A program made the translations under genes and the position numbers. DNA of 64,000 nt, taken from assembly GCA_004026145.2 (NCBI GenBank), contig CP034992.1:5344993-5408992 (forward strand). The letters run 5' to 3'. Positions within the stretch are counted from its first letter, which is position 1. Each line of letters starts with the position of its first letter. Shown here one piece after another: positions 40,101-52,600 of the stretch. This DNA is from Takifugu bimaculatus. Taxonomy: Eukaryota; Chordata; Actinopteri; Tetraodontiformes; Tetraodontidae. The notes beneath the pieces were generated by a model. That model saw only the letters and a list, made by a program, of their open reading frames with translations, made no database searches and had not been told where the DNA came from.

Positions 40101-43100
40101 GAAGAAAAGTGGCAGATGGATGTCAAAACGCTTTATGTCGACGGGAACGGGCCCTTTTTTGTGCTCTTTTTGTGTCATTTCTCCTCTCATCAGAAGGCTT
40201 CAACACTCCTAAAGAGAACAGGTGGGCTTCTGGAGCTAAGATTTCAGGAGTGGTGGACACTTTCAGTTGGAATCAAGGTGTGATCGACTGTGGCTGGCAA
40301 CACACCTCGGGATTCAGAAAACTCTGCCAAGGTTACAAACCTGGGGGACCGTAGACAATTCCAACCCTTTAATCCAGCCTGGACCACTGGCCCAGACCAC
40401 AGTAGCAGCCACCTGCTGTTGGCAGTAGGTTCACACAGGCCATTCAAGTGACATGAGATCTCACAGGAACTCAGGTAATCACATGTGATTTCACAGCAAA
40501 AGCAAACTCAGACGTGGGTGTCAGAGGTGGATCTGGCTCAGGTTTGAGGCGAAGCAGTGAAATAGTTTGATTCTGCTCAATTGGACCAACGATCAGACGC
40601 CTGAAATCTGCCCACGCCACAAACATCTTTATATCTCCTTTACAGTTCAGTTGCCTGAGTATTTTTATGTGTGTGTGTTACTGATGTTGCATACCCAAAC
40701 GCTGGTTTATGAAATGTCTTCGGAGATCCCCCCCCCACCCCCACTGTCAGCCATGTGATCCCAGGTTGTAGTACTGAAGCTCCCCTGAAGGCGTCTTTTC
40801 ACCTTTTCCTGTGAGTGGAAATTTGCCTCCTAGTGCTTTAGATTCGGTTGCGCTGGAGCAAATATATATTATCATCCTTCTTTCCAGCTCAGTGACGCTG
40901 CTTTAACTCACCTGTGGTCAGGCCTTTCTCTCTGCGTTGGGGGGGGGGGGTCCGGTCTTGTCTTTCTAACACTACTTTTACTATTCTTTGGAAACGTCTT
41001 ATTTTGTTAGATTTGAGCACAGCCATTTTTTACGGCGCTCCACTGTTTCCTCCCAGTGTGGCTCAATCCCCTCTTCTTCCTTTCTACGTATTTTCTCTTT
41101 CTATCTCTTATTTTCCTTTAGCCTTTCATCTAACCAAATCCTGTTAGAGTCAAATGTGAGGCGCTCCCCCTCGGTTTCATGCCCACCAGATAAATCCTAG
41201 AGGAGCCGGAGCGCTGCCGTTCTCATCCCCGTACAGAGATATGGAGCTCATGTGTGTGGCTGCTGATGCTGCATTGGAAGGAAGAAAGCGCTCCATATTT
41301 TACAGGCCTGTTTCGTTACTGCGCTGAAACACATGCATGATGAATTAAGCGGCTTCAGGCGCTGCACAAATGCTAATGGGCGCCAACACATGCTCGCACC
41401 CTGGCACGTATGTCACACACACACGTGTTGCCCTCCGAGGAATCTGTCAGCTTTTAAATAACAAGAATCAGTTGTGATGCGAGAGTCACGGCATCTTGTT
41501 ATTTTAGAGGGGAAGGAATTCACCTGGCCGCCTGGAGCCTGTGGGGGGACCCCGAGGGATGTATCGGCTCCCCATGTTATAAACACAGGTAATGCAAAGC
41601 CATCACGCAAAGGAGCAAAAACAAGCTTCCACGGTAATGGAGTTCATTCCCAGTGTGCAGAATATTACACAGGCACTAAATAGGGGGGACCAGAGGAGCG
41701 AGTACTTTGTCTAGCCTGCGCACTGGGGCTACCATGCTGAGGCCAGGCCACAGAAAGATGAACATTGCTTGTAATGGGCAGACAGTGTGGGGGGTTTATG
41801 TGGCTTAAAGGAGAAGTGGCTCTCTGGGTGATGCATGCTTGTTTTTGTTTTTTTCTAAGCAGTGTAGGTCATTGGATTTTTTTTTTCCCATTAAAGGAGA
41901 GCCCTTTTTCCACTATGTAATGGTTTTTCTGGAGGTTTTCTGCATTAAATTCCTGCCCTTGTCACGTAATAAAGGTTTTTTTTTTGTCTTTTTCCGAGAT
42001 TGCACCTTACTGGGCGTTTTCATGTGAAACCTGTCGCAGCTCAGCAAAAAACAACATTATTCTCTCACTGCAGTAACACGTGCGACTCAAACAGGACGAT
42101 ATATTTGACTTTAAGATGTAATTGGAATGGAAGTGAACCACAGAAAAGTACTCGGTGCGTCCTTCAATTCCCGGTACACAACTTAGGAACATTAGGAGTG
42201 GACGCAACAATGTCAGCATCCAGACCAGCGACAGCTGGTTTAATGTGTGGAAATACATCATGGTCCAAACTTCTATCTATAGGCGGTATCAGACGTCACC
42301 GGGGGAGGTTAACAGACTCTGTGCATTCTCCCCCTCATCCCTCTTGTGAAGGTTAAATTGAGGTAGTAGAGGAATCGTCCAGAGATGCACCACGGAGCTG
42401 ATGACTTGTCAGACTGATTTGCCCTTCAGGGATCTAATGCCTCATCTGTTTCCTGCTCCATATGATCTGCACAGCACGCCATTAAAAACACTGTCGTGGA
42501 GACGAACACCCTTGCCTAATCATTACGTATGCCTAAAGATGAGTTTTCACCTTGTCCTGGCAACAGTTTGTGCCCGTTTGATTCTCTTTCTCTTCCTCAC
42601 ACACACACACACACACACACACACGCAGGTCCCATGGGTATGTCTGATTGAGCGCTCTCCTGTCTGCCATTCCTCATCCGTGGGAAATCAATAGAGGATC
42701 TGGGATTGGAGCTTGGGCTAATTGAGCTCTGCTCTCTCTGTTCTCTTATTGCTGCCAAGAGCGTTTTGTCATCGCAGCACCTGGTTCACACCGTGGGACC
42801 AGGGGTGTGTGTGTGTGGTGGGGGGGGATCAGATAGGGCCTGTGGATGCCACAGGGAGGGTGGCTGCATGTGATTGAGCGACCTTGTGAAGTCCAGAACC
42901 CACAGGAAAGGAATTGCAAATTGAATTTATCTTGGTGCTGCTCATCAGCTGGTGGCAGGAGTGTATATCTGAGCTTGTTCGTCCGCGCCGCTCGCTACAT
43001 CGCCGGCGTGTCTACAGTTTAACGTGTTCGTTTTGTTGTTTCCACTCATGGGGTCTTCTATGTTTACATTTATAAGTTGGTTAACTACAACTACAAGCCT

Positions 43101-46100
43101 CCACGCCGCCAACCCACTTTTCAGTTTATTATGCAGGTATCTCACATCCAAGCTCTGTCATTATTCCACCCTTTTCCCATGGTTTCGCTCCTAATCTTTC
43201 CGTATCCGAGCGACCGTTGTTGTGTTGTTGAGTCACAGCAGATGTGGGCCCTCTCTCATTTCATGCTCGCCTGGCTCTTATGTGTTCACATGCAGGGAAA
43301 TCGTGGAAGGCCGTTCAATTGCCCAGTTGATGCAATCGTCCGTGCTCTGTGAGCCATGGACTGACACCACAAACAAGGTGCCCTCCCGCGTCCTCCAGGA
43401 TTAATAACGTTGCAGGTCGGTTAGAGCAGAAGCTCTATGTAGAAGCTCCTCACATCGTACCCACAGTAGCTGCAGCAGCCTTGATTCATGCAGCAGACGC
43501 TTCAGCAGACGCTGTGGCTCTGCACAGCACAAATCTGGGAACAAAACATGACTGACCTTTATTTTGCAGTGCGAAACATCTACTAGCCTTGTCATCACTG
43601 ATTTTTTTCCCCTCCTGTAAGGTCTCAGTGTTTTAATTAAGTTTATTTATCAATCGTGTGGCCTTTGAACAGTGCTATCTGAAATACATATATTATTCAA
43701 AGTCAGTAAGGAACTTTTCTTTTATAAAGAGATAAAATTGAGCATTGGGTCTATTTTTTCTGCATCCATATGTTTCCGTGTATGTATTTATTTGTGCTCA
43801 AACCCTGGAAGCTTGTTTGTTAAGTTATGCTCGTAAAAACTTGCATTAACCATCCTGGTTGCAGTGGGCTGCAGCTGGAGGCCCCTGGGTTGGGCTGGCA
43901 CATCTCCTCCTCCTCCTCCTCCTCCTCCTCCTCCTCCTCCTCCTCCTCCTCCTCCTCTCTGCTGTCCACTCTCCTAACACCCTCGGTGTACAATCTAGAG
44001 AGTAGTTGTGTTACTTCAAGGAAATTCGACACAGTTCTTCAATTCCAGAGACAATTGCTGCTCCATTTGCTGCAAAGGAATTCACAAATCCTTTGTTTTA
44101 AATGTCCTGCCTCTCCTCGGTTCCCCTGCAGCCCATTCATCTACTTTCAGGTAGAGTATTTGTTGCTTTCTGTGACGAGATTTGCCGCCAGCAATACAGC
44201 GGGAGAATATTGTCGGTGTAATTGGCTTTTCCCAGCCTGATTTGATACAAGCTTTCTCAACTCTTTATTATCAAGCATAATAGAAAGATGCGGGGACGCG
44301 CAAGAAAGTTCCCCCGACACGTCTCCCGAGGAATTACCCGTTTCATTTTTCCTCGGCGGTTGTGATGTAAAGCAGCACGTGTGCATTAGGTCCACCTCAG
44401 AAACAGACATCAGCGGGCTGGCGTCGCACTTCAAATGAGATATAGAAGCAAACTCCATACAGCAATCTCTGCATTTCTATGTTTCAGGATGCTCTATATG
44501 ACCCATGCAGAGCTGCGCAGCACGTAGCAGCCTCACATTTCCCCTCGTCCAACCCTACAGTCCTGATAATTGACAGCGGGGATTTGGTATCGGGTTTTAT
44601 AACTCGTTTCGGTCCTGGGAAAGCTGTCCAACGTGACACGACTGTTTGCTGCTGTGGCCCGCCTGCCATGTTCCCTCAGCAGCAGACGCAGCGGAGAACA
44701 TGACAGACTGTTGTTGTGCAGCAGGCGGATATTTTTCTATGATTTTCAAGCACAAATTCTGCTGAATCTTTCAAAAAAAAAAAGTACAGGTATATAAGGA
44801 GGGCCACAACCACAGCACAACCTCCAAAAAAAAGCTTTTCTTTGACTCATTCTGTGCTGCCTTTTTTCCTTCTGTATTCTCAGAACCGGCTGTATAATTT
44901 TATCAGCCCTCTGACGTTTGGTTTATTTCTCCCTTAGATTCAGGATGAAATAGTGCTCGACAGAAAAATACGCTGGCAAGAGAATAGAGAATGTGTCGCT
45001 GGAAATAAAGGTGTGGAAGACGTCGGAGTACAGAAGGCGCTGAGAAAAGGGAGGACTGACGCAGGGAAGGGTGAAACGGGCCGAGGTGTATAAGGGGGGG
45101 TCCTCCAGCAGTGATTACATTGTCCATCAGACCACAGGATGGCCCGCATCAGCCCACAGGATTGATGTTTGACAGAATAATTAGAAAACTGTCTCGGCCT
45201 GTAATCACTGGAGCTCATCTTGCCAGAAAAGACTTTCATTCGCTCTCTGTCACAAATACTCGCACACACAAGTGTACACAAACGGCCGGGTCGTCTGCGG
45301 CGGGCTGCTGTGCGGGACGCCAGGTTGATGGAGTGGCAAGGCGGAGGCAGTCCTGTTTATATTTGGGGAAGTGAAAGAGTTTATAGGCAGAGGTGGAGAG
45401 CTGATCGGTCCACTGGATGCAGGAGTGAACCAGTACTTCCAGGGTTTTAGAAGTGCAGGAGTTAAGCTTTATGGGCTGGAAAAAGCTGAATTAATGGAGT
45501 TTTTACAGTGGTTGGCTGAACAGAGGGGCTACAGGACTGAAGACACCCCCTCCTCCATCTCTGGCCTCAACTTCAGGCCTTTTGAGTGCACGAATGCGCA
45601 GACAGGTTGGGTGAGAGCGATGCACAGGCTAGAGGCACGCCGCTAATTCCAGGTGTACAAATGTCACATTTGCATTCGGTTGTTTAAAGTTGTTTCCCCA
45701 AAGGTATGTTAAAATGATGCAGAGCTTGTCAGGGTTTTTCCCCCCCAATCAAATTACACTCTTTTTCTCACATTTCCTTTTGAGGTGCTGTGAGTAGAAG
45801 AGAAACTTGTAGACTGAGACATTGGTTTAATGAGGAAGCAGCAGGAGTTCACTTGGACCTGAGATCTCCATTAGGATAATACTCTACGCCTCCAGTTCAA
45901 AGGTGTTATTATTTGTCCATATTATGTGACTCCCTTGACAAGAAGCATGCCCTTAGATGAAGCTCCCATCGATCCATGCTCTACTCGGGCTCCTTCTTTT
46001 CCTCTTGAGGCTTTTATCGGTTCCTCTGATCCCTCTAATACCTGCGCAAACCCATAATGTCTAATTGATATGCTGCTCTGCTCTCCAGAGCTTCAGCAGA

Positions 46101-49100
46101 AGTCGACAGGGCAGAATGTCGGCCTCAGTGCCGTCGGTCGCCCCCTTTCATGGACAGACAAAAAAAACAATTTGCATATGAGAGCAAACCACTTGTCTGT
46201 GTGATGAGAAAATGTAATATCACAGCTCCCATCTCAGCTCACCGCCTCAGTTATTGTGAATCCAGTTCTGGCCTTGTCTGTCCGGGTCCGTCAATGACAA
46301 TTCGGCAACAGCTGTCCTGAGGCTGAAGGAAGATAGGAATATGTTGTCCACCAAAAGTCAGCGGTGACAGTGCGAAAACACCTTTTGCACGCAGGAAGTG
46401 GTTGAGTCCGCTGCAAATTGAATGGAATATATGTTTATCCATTAGTCTAATGTGCTTTTTCTCGGAGCGAGTGGATGGGCTCCACATTTACACATGCAAA
46501 TGGGGGCGAGGTGGAGGCAAGATTTGCCTTGCAAAGCACACACCCATCTGCCCTTTCAATGGCTCATTGGTGCCCCAGATCAGGTGCGGTCTGAACTGGA
46601 ATCATTTGGATAATTGACCTTCTCTGTGCATACATCAGAATAAATTAATTCTGATTGGCCATGTAGCATTAGGAACAAAGAGGGGAAAAGGCTGGCTCCT
46701 GAAAATTCCACTTCTGGGTTGTTGCTCGGTAGCTGAGGTGATTATGACAGTATTCCCCAAATATTCCAGGTTTCCTTACTTTGGGAAAATATTACTCTGC
46801 TTGAAAGGAGTGTTTTGGCTTCGCTCTTTAGGACTGGGACTTAAATTTATGTATAAGATTTTCTCGCTGGCTGCACGTGCGGCTCTCCAGATATCTGCGT
46901 CTCCGTAAACGACCTTGCCGTTGCGACAAACGTGCCCACGTCGCACGTCTGCAGGAGCCACGCGGTGCCCTGTACGTCTCGCTGCAGCCTGATGGACAGC
47001 CATTAACCCTTGGTGAGAAGGTGGAGGAATATTTATGTCTACCTGTCAGCCGTGACAGGGCACCCTCTGGGTATGAATAATAGGCCTGCCTTACGCTCGC
47101 TCCGATTGTGGATCCAATTCACGGCATCACGGCACTCGTGGGTGTGGGTGTGGGTGTGGGTGTGTGTGTGGGTGTGGGTGTGTGTGTGTGTGGGTGTGGG
47201 TGTGTGGGTTCAGGGGCATCCTGAGACCCTGAGGTGAGCAGCAGGAGATGAGTTGTACACATCTGACTGACACCCTGCTCACCACTGATGATGGCGTCTG
47301 TGCTAATCACACCCCATTATTCATGTTTTGGTATGTAATGTGCCTCTGCGTGCCGTTTGTGTGTTTGTGTTTGTGTCTCAGGGACACTTAAAGTCACACA
47401 GCTCCAGTATTTGCCTCCATCACGAAGAACAGCACAAGATGATACTTATAGGTGTTCTGAAGAAAGGGATTCAAATGATTCTTATCCATAGCCTGGATGG
47501 AGCACCCACGTGGAAAATATGCTCCACAATGGCCCCACAATGCTGTAAGATTCTGTGAACCAAAACAATAAATGTACTTAATTCTTTAAAAACAGTATGT
47601 TGATGCTGGCTAAAGGTGGCAGCAGCATTGGAAGTGTCGTAATATCATGGAAATCTACCGCACAGCTTTGCAGTGGTTCTTATGTAGCATAAACCATCAA
47701 GGACGAAGGAAAAACAACACTGGAAAAGCTGCTGTTATTTATAGTCTGAGCTGCAACAATGACATATCGGGGATGTGAAGTGACTCGAACCCCGGTGTTT
47801 GTCGCCTGCACCGCGTCTGCCTGGTCCCTCGTACTGTTTCAGGTTATCTCCTGAAGCTCTGCTGCATGTGGCTGGTGGTGCTACGCCCGCTGTACGGGAG
47901 GAAAACCACAAACCGTTGAGATTATTAGCTGATCCTGTCGCTGTGGAAAAGAAGCTCAAACAGGCACAGTCCTGTCAGATCATGGATCAGGGCTCGTGTT
48001 TCCACGGTGAAACGTTCAGGCAGGGCGCGGGTCGCTGCTGCTGCTGCCTCAGCCATGTAGCGCAGCGCGTCGCCGTCGTCTCCTGTGTTTGTAGCTGAGA
48101 AATAGCATTCCTAAGTGTGTAGTTGTCCTTTTTTAAATTCATTTGCGAGCAGCTTAGCTTATTGGTGTTTTTGTGTTGCCAGCACCTGTCAGACATGTTC
48201 AAAACAATCTTAATTGGAATAGTTGGCAGCGGCTGGATCAGAAGACGATTAAAATCATTAAAGACCAGATGCCTTACCATTTTATCTCCCAACTGTCGGC
48301 ACCAACTGGCCCAGATTGGAACGGATCTCCATCCCATTTGGCCCCGGCGTCTACACAGGCGTCATGAATGTTAGCGGCCCAAAACGCACTGTTTTACTGG
48401 CGTCCAGAGACGTGTTTTGTAAACATCTAAATCTTTGACAGTAGACAAACTCTCTGAAAATCTTCCCTCTCTGGCTCAGCTTCAACCAAACCCCAACCAG
48501 ACATTTCAGAGCTCTTCGACAGCTCCGCGCCTCTTCCCAACTGCTTTTGTGGGTAACTTTCAGCGAAAGGAATCAATGCACACACAACACATGGAGGCTC
48601 TTGGAAAATGGGCCAGATTAACTGTCTGAACAACAAACCGAGGTAGCTTTCCTCCGGCAACTGCAGCGATTAGTGGTCAAACATATAGAATTGCGCATTG
48701 AGAGATCTTGGGTTGCATATTTCAGACCTATTCATCACAAAAAATCAATGCAGAGGCTCTAAAATGGCATCGGCGCGCATAAACAGGAAGTGAATGCTGT
48801 TAGGCCACGTAGACGCTGGACCGGAGTTTACCGATTACATCTTGTATGTTTCGCCAATGAAAGCTCGTCTCCACTGGCCATCGACCAGGAAGACGTCAGG
48901 CTGGGTCCTTCAGCATCCAGAGAAACTTCAGCCGCAACTGTCTGTCAAGTGGGTGTCTCCTCTAGTGACACCGCCGGTCTCTGACATAATGCTCAGGCTG
49001 TCTTTACCGTCCCGAGAAGGGGCTGTCATGCTTCAGCAGCCTGGATAATTATTTCCCTCTTATCCCTGCTTGCCAGGGCCAATCCTGGCCATCAATAGAA

Positions 49101-49605
49101 GCCAGGGACCTGCACCACTTCCCATCACCGCTCTTCATCTCTTTTCTTCTCCATCACTCTTCCTCTATCTGTTTCACTTCGTCTCAGTCTCTGACTTCAA
49201 GACCCACTTTTTCCTCAACCTCTCTTCTGTGTCATTCTCTCATTCTTGTCCCATGTCCTTCATGAGAAGGGATTTGTGTGTGTGTGTGTGGGGGGGGGGT
49301 TAAATCTGTGTTATAAATAACTTGAACTCCCAAATCTATAGAAAGCAAATGAATCCTTTAACTATTTTTATGTGTACGATATAAGTTAAATATCTGAATA
49401 AAAATGTAATTTAATCAAAATGTAAAAGTTTATTTTGAGAGCCACTCAAGGTGAAATTCACTCCAGACTGGTCATCAGCCTCTGATCAAGCTCACGTTCA
49501 TGTTTTTGGACTCAGACCCCAGAACTTTTGCACCGTGAGTCAGCTGGCACTGTTGGTTCTTCTCTCACATCTCCCCGTTGGCTCTGTAGCAATGTGCTAC
49601 ACTTA

Positions 49606-49651
<46 letters not shown>

Positions 49652-52600
49652 CGTGTGAACAGATGAATATAAAGGTGAATCGTTTCCATAGAGTGCCACT
49701 CAGGACAACAAAATGAGATTATCTTCTTCTTGAGACGTGTGTGTTTCTGCCTCTGCACATCAACCAGTGGCCCCGTGCCCAAGCCACAGGCCCCCAGCAG
49801 ATCGGAGACAAATAATCACACTCTGCCTAAATAGGCGGGCCGTTGCAGCCTGTCTCCAGCAGATAAGGCAGAACAATAACCCCTAATAGGCCTCAGAGAG
49901 ACACACACCCATCTCCAACCAGGCCCGTTCCTACCCTCTTTTCTCCTCAGTGTTAACAAAAGAAACAAGATGCTTTCCCTTTTCTGCCTCTTCCTGCTGA
50001 GAGATTAGCTCTGCTCAACAGGGGTGTAAGCATGGGAATCTGTATTTCACTGATAATTCAGCAGTGTGTGCAGAAACTTGTTAGGACTGTTGCAAAATGA
50101 AGATGAATGCAGCGCTTTTATTTCCCCCGAGCGGAAGCTTGGAGGAGAGAAGTGCATCTCCACCATCGTGTTCATTTACTTATTCAACAGCATATGGAGA
50201 CGTTCTGGTGTTTCCCCGGTGTTTCCGTTGTAATCTGCTCCACACACTTCACCTTCTTCTTCTCCTTTTCCTCTCATGCAGTAAGGGAAGAGTTAAAAAT
50301 AACAGGGAAAAAGTGTTTTTCTTCCATCAGTGGCTTTTTGGGGGGCTTTGACACCATTGATCTGGCAGGGCGAAGGTATGAGAGCAGAAATGATCCTATT
50401 TTATGAATTCTGAATCATTCCGGTGGCGCGCAGGTTGAAGACACGCTGCAACGCTGCCTCAAAGAAACACAAAGACCCCTCTAACAAGAGCGAGCTGGCG
50501 CGGCAAAGCTGATGCTTTTCTGCTGCGCTCTGATGGAAGAAATCCACCTCTGCTGCCAAGCTGCTCACCTGAAATGAACGCTTTTACGGGGGGCGGGGGG
50601 CGGGGGGAGGCTGTGTCTGGCTCTCTGATTGAGGCTAAAATGCTCCAGTGCAGGAGTTTGGCTAATTCAGGATCAGGGAGCCTCCATCAGGCTGTGTGCT
50701 GAATGAAGCAATCTGCTTTGAAACCACGTTGCAGAGCGGAAGCTGGATCATGCGTTCGACCAGGTGACATGTTGTCACTGAATGATCTGGGAGCTACGAG
50801 AGACCAGGATGGCTGATACGCACAGTTTTGTTCCTGCTCCCGTTGCTCTATCTGCAGCCTCTCTGTGGATCTTCAATTGGAGGTTATGTTCCCTGTGGGC
50901 ATAGAGTTCTCTCTTTGGATTACACCGATGCACTCGTGTGGGTGTCGCACCTCCGGACTGCCGATTCTCAACTGTGAATCGGCAGAAGTGGGAGAACTTC
51001 TGCGCGGAGCGTCTTGGTGAATGGGAAACAAATGTGAAATAAACCTGGCGAGCTGGAAAACAAATAGGAAACGTTGTGCCTGTCACGTCCACATTTCAAT
51101 AATCTGTGATTACTCCTGTGTCGGGCTGCCTAAATCACATCTGCTGTGTCATTAACACACTGGCTGTCAATAGCAGACGCACAAATGAAGGAAAGGGCTT
51201 TTTCCAACAGACAGTAGAGAAATGTGCTGCAGAGCAGGCGAGTACAGGCATTCAGGCTGCAGAAGGCTCTCGGCTCTCTGCTGCCCCCCAGTGGGACCCT
51301 GACCGAACTGTGTGTGTGTGAGGTGGGGGGGCACCTTTGATGCTGTCTGGAAAGTCTGACACCAACACCCCTGCTGTGTGGATTCAGTGGTGTCGGAGAT
51401 CAGCTGACAACCTGATTTAAACCACCATATTTTTTCAGTGTAATTAAAAGTGTCATTGTGGAAAATCGGGGGTGGTGACCTCGGCCACACCTGCGCACGC
51501 CAAAGGTCAGAAATTCAGAGCCACAAGTGGACAGAGGAGACACGACTGAGGCCTGAGAACCCACAAGCTGGTGGTGTTTCACACCCCCGGTGCCGACCTC
51601 TTCTGCAGCCTTCTCCCTGTCTGACGCTCTTCTCACCTTATTATTCTTGCCAGTCACTGGATGAACGTCAGTGTGAAGAAGAACGCACGTAGATGCAGCC
51701 GCGCACGTGTTCTTTTAATGTCTGTTGGAGCTCCTGTGTTTACGGTCTGTGATCTCCATCCCAGGCTCATTCCCGCTGTCGCTCCAATAGTTATCCAAGA
51801 CCTTGAATCGCTGGCTGGCCGTAAACACCCTTATCAACCGTTGAAATCGTGCGCATTAGCAGCACATGCGCACGAGCTGCTCATCCAGATCAGCACTTAC
51901 AGATTAGCAGTGATTATAAACAAACGTGGGGATTAATCCTGTGTGCTCTGTCTACTTCTCCACCGAGCTCGCTGGGGTGATTAGCAAGGTCTAGATCGGT
52001 AGAGTGCACGCACGCACGCACGTACACACGCACGGAGCAGAACGAAAAGGTTAAGCCGTCATTAGGTGCAATTTTGCCCCAAAACAAGTCCGTTGATTCA
52101 CCAGCCAGGATGGTTAGCGCGGCCCCGTGCACAGATGGCACGACACGGACGTCTAGTGCTCGTTTACCGCCCGGTTTGAATAAATCTTCCCCCTCTGCAG
52201 GTGGAGGCCATCTTGGTGAACATTTTTGGTGGGATCGTCAACTGTGCCATCATCGCTAACGGAATCACCAAGGCCTGTCGAGAGCTGGAGCTGAAGGTGC
52301 CCCTGGTAGTCAGGCTAGAAGGTAAGAACACCCCCCACACCCCAATCACAGCACAATAGGTGCTGCACAGCCTCCTCACAAACACGGACTCACGGCTCAT
52401 TGATCTTCTCCAGGCCAGATTAAAAGCACTTACCCTAATAAGAGTTCCATGACAGTGATTAATGCTCTGGCCTTAAAGCCGCGGTTTGAAATCGGGTTCA
52501 GTCCTTCAGCATCTGTCGCTGCTCTTGATGAGCTGTTTGCCTTAAACTGGCGTCGCCCACCTCAGCGCACGGGTCACGCAAACACTCCTCCTGGCGTCGA

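Larger units (their letters stand above)
37900..52200 (+). other. SUCLG2: SUCLG2 intron 9 (14.3 kb, largest)
   Basis: Phase-0 GT-AG intron making up a third of the gene. It holds a perfect hairpin (39128-39163), G12 (40939), (CA)n at 42599 and 49609, (CTC)n (43903), a (GTGTGG)n array (47138) and a 10-bp hairpin (50958-50985). Open frames such as 45371-45646 match no family I know. No RNA gene was recognised. Confidence 0.9.

Noticed and set aside
45371..45646. 91-codon open frame in intron 9
   Set aside because: It has reasonable amino-acid composition but starts at GTG, lacks splice or poly(A) support and resembles no family I know. A protein search would decide.
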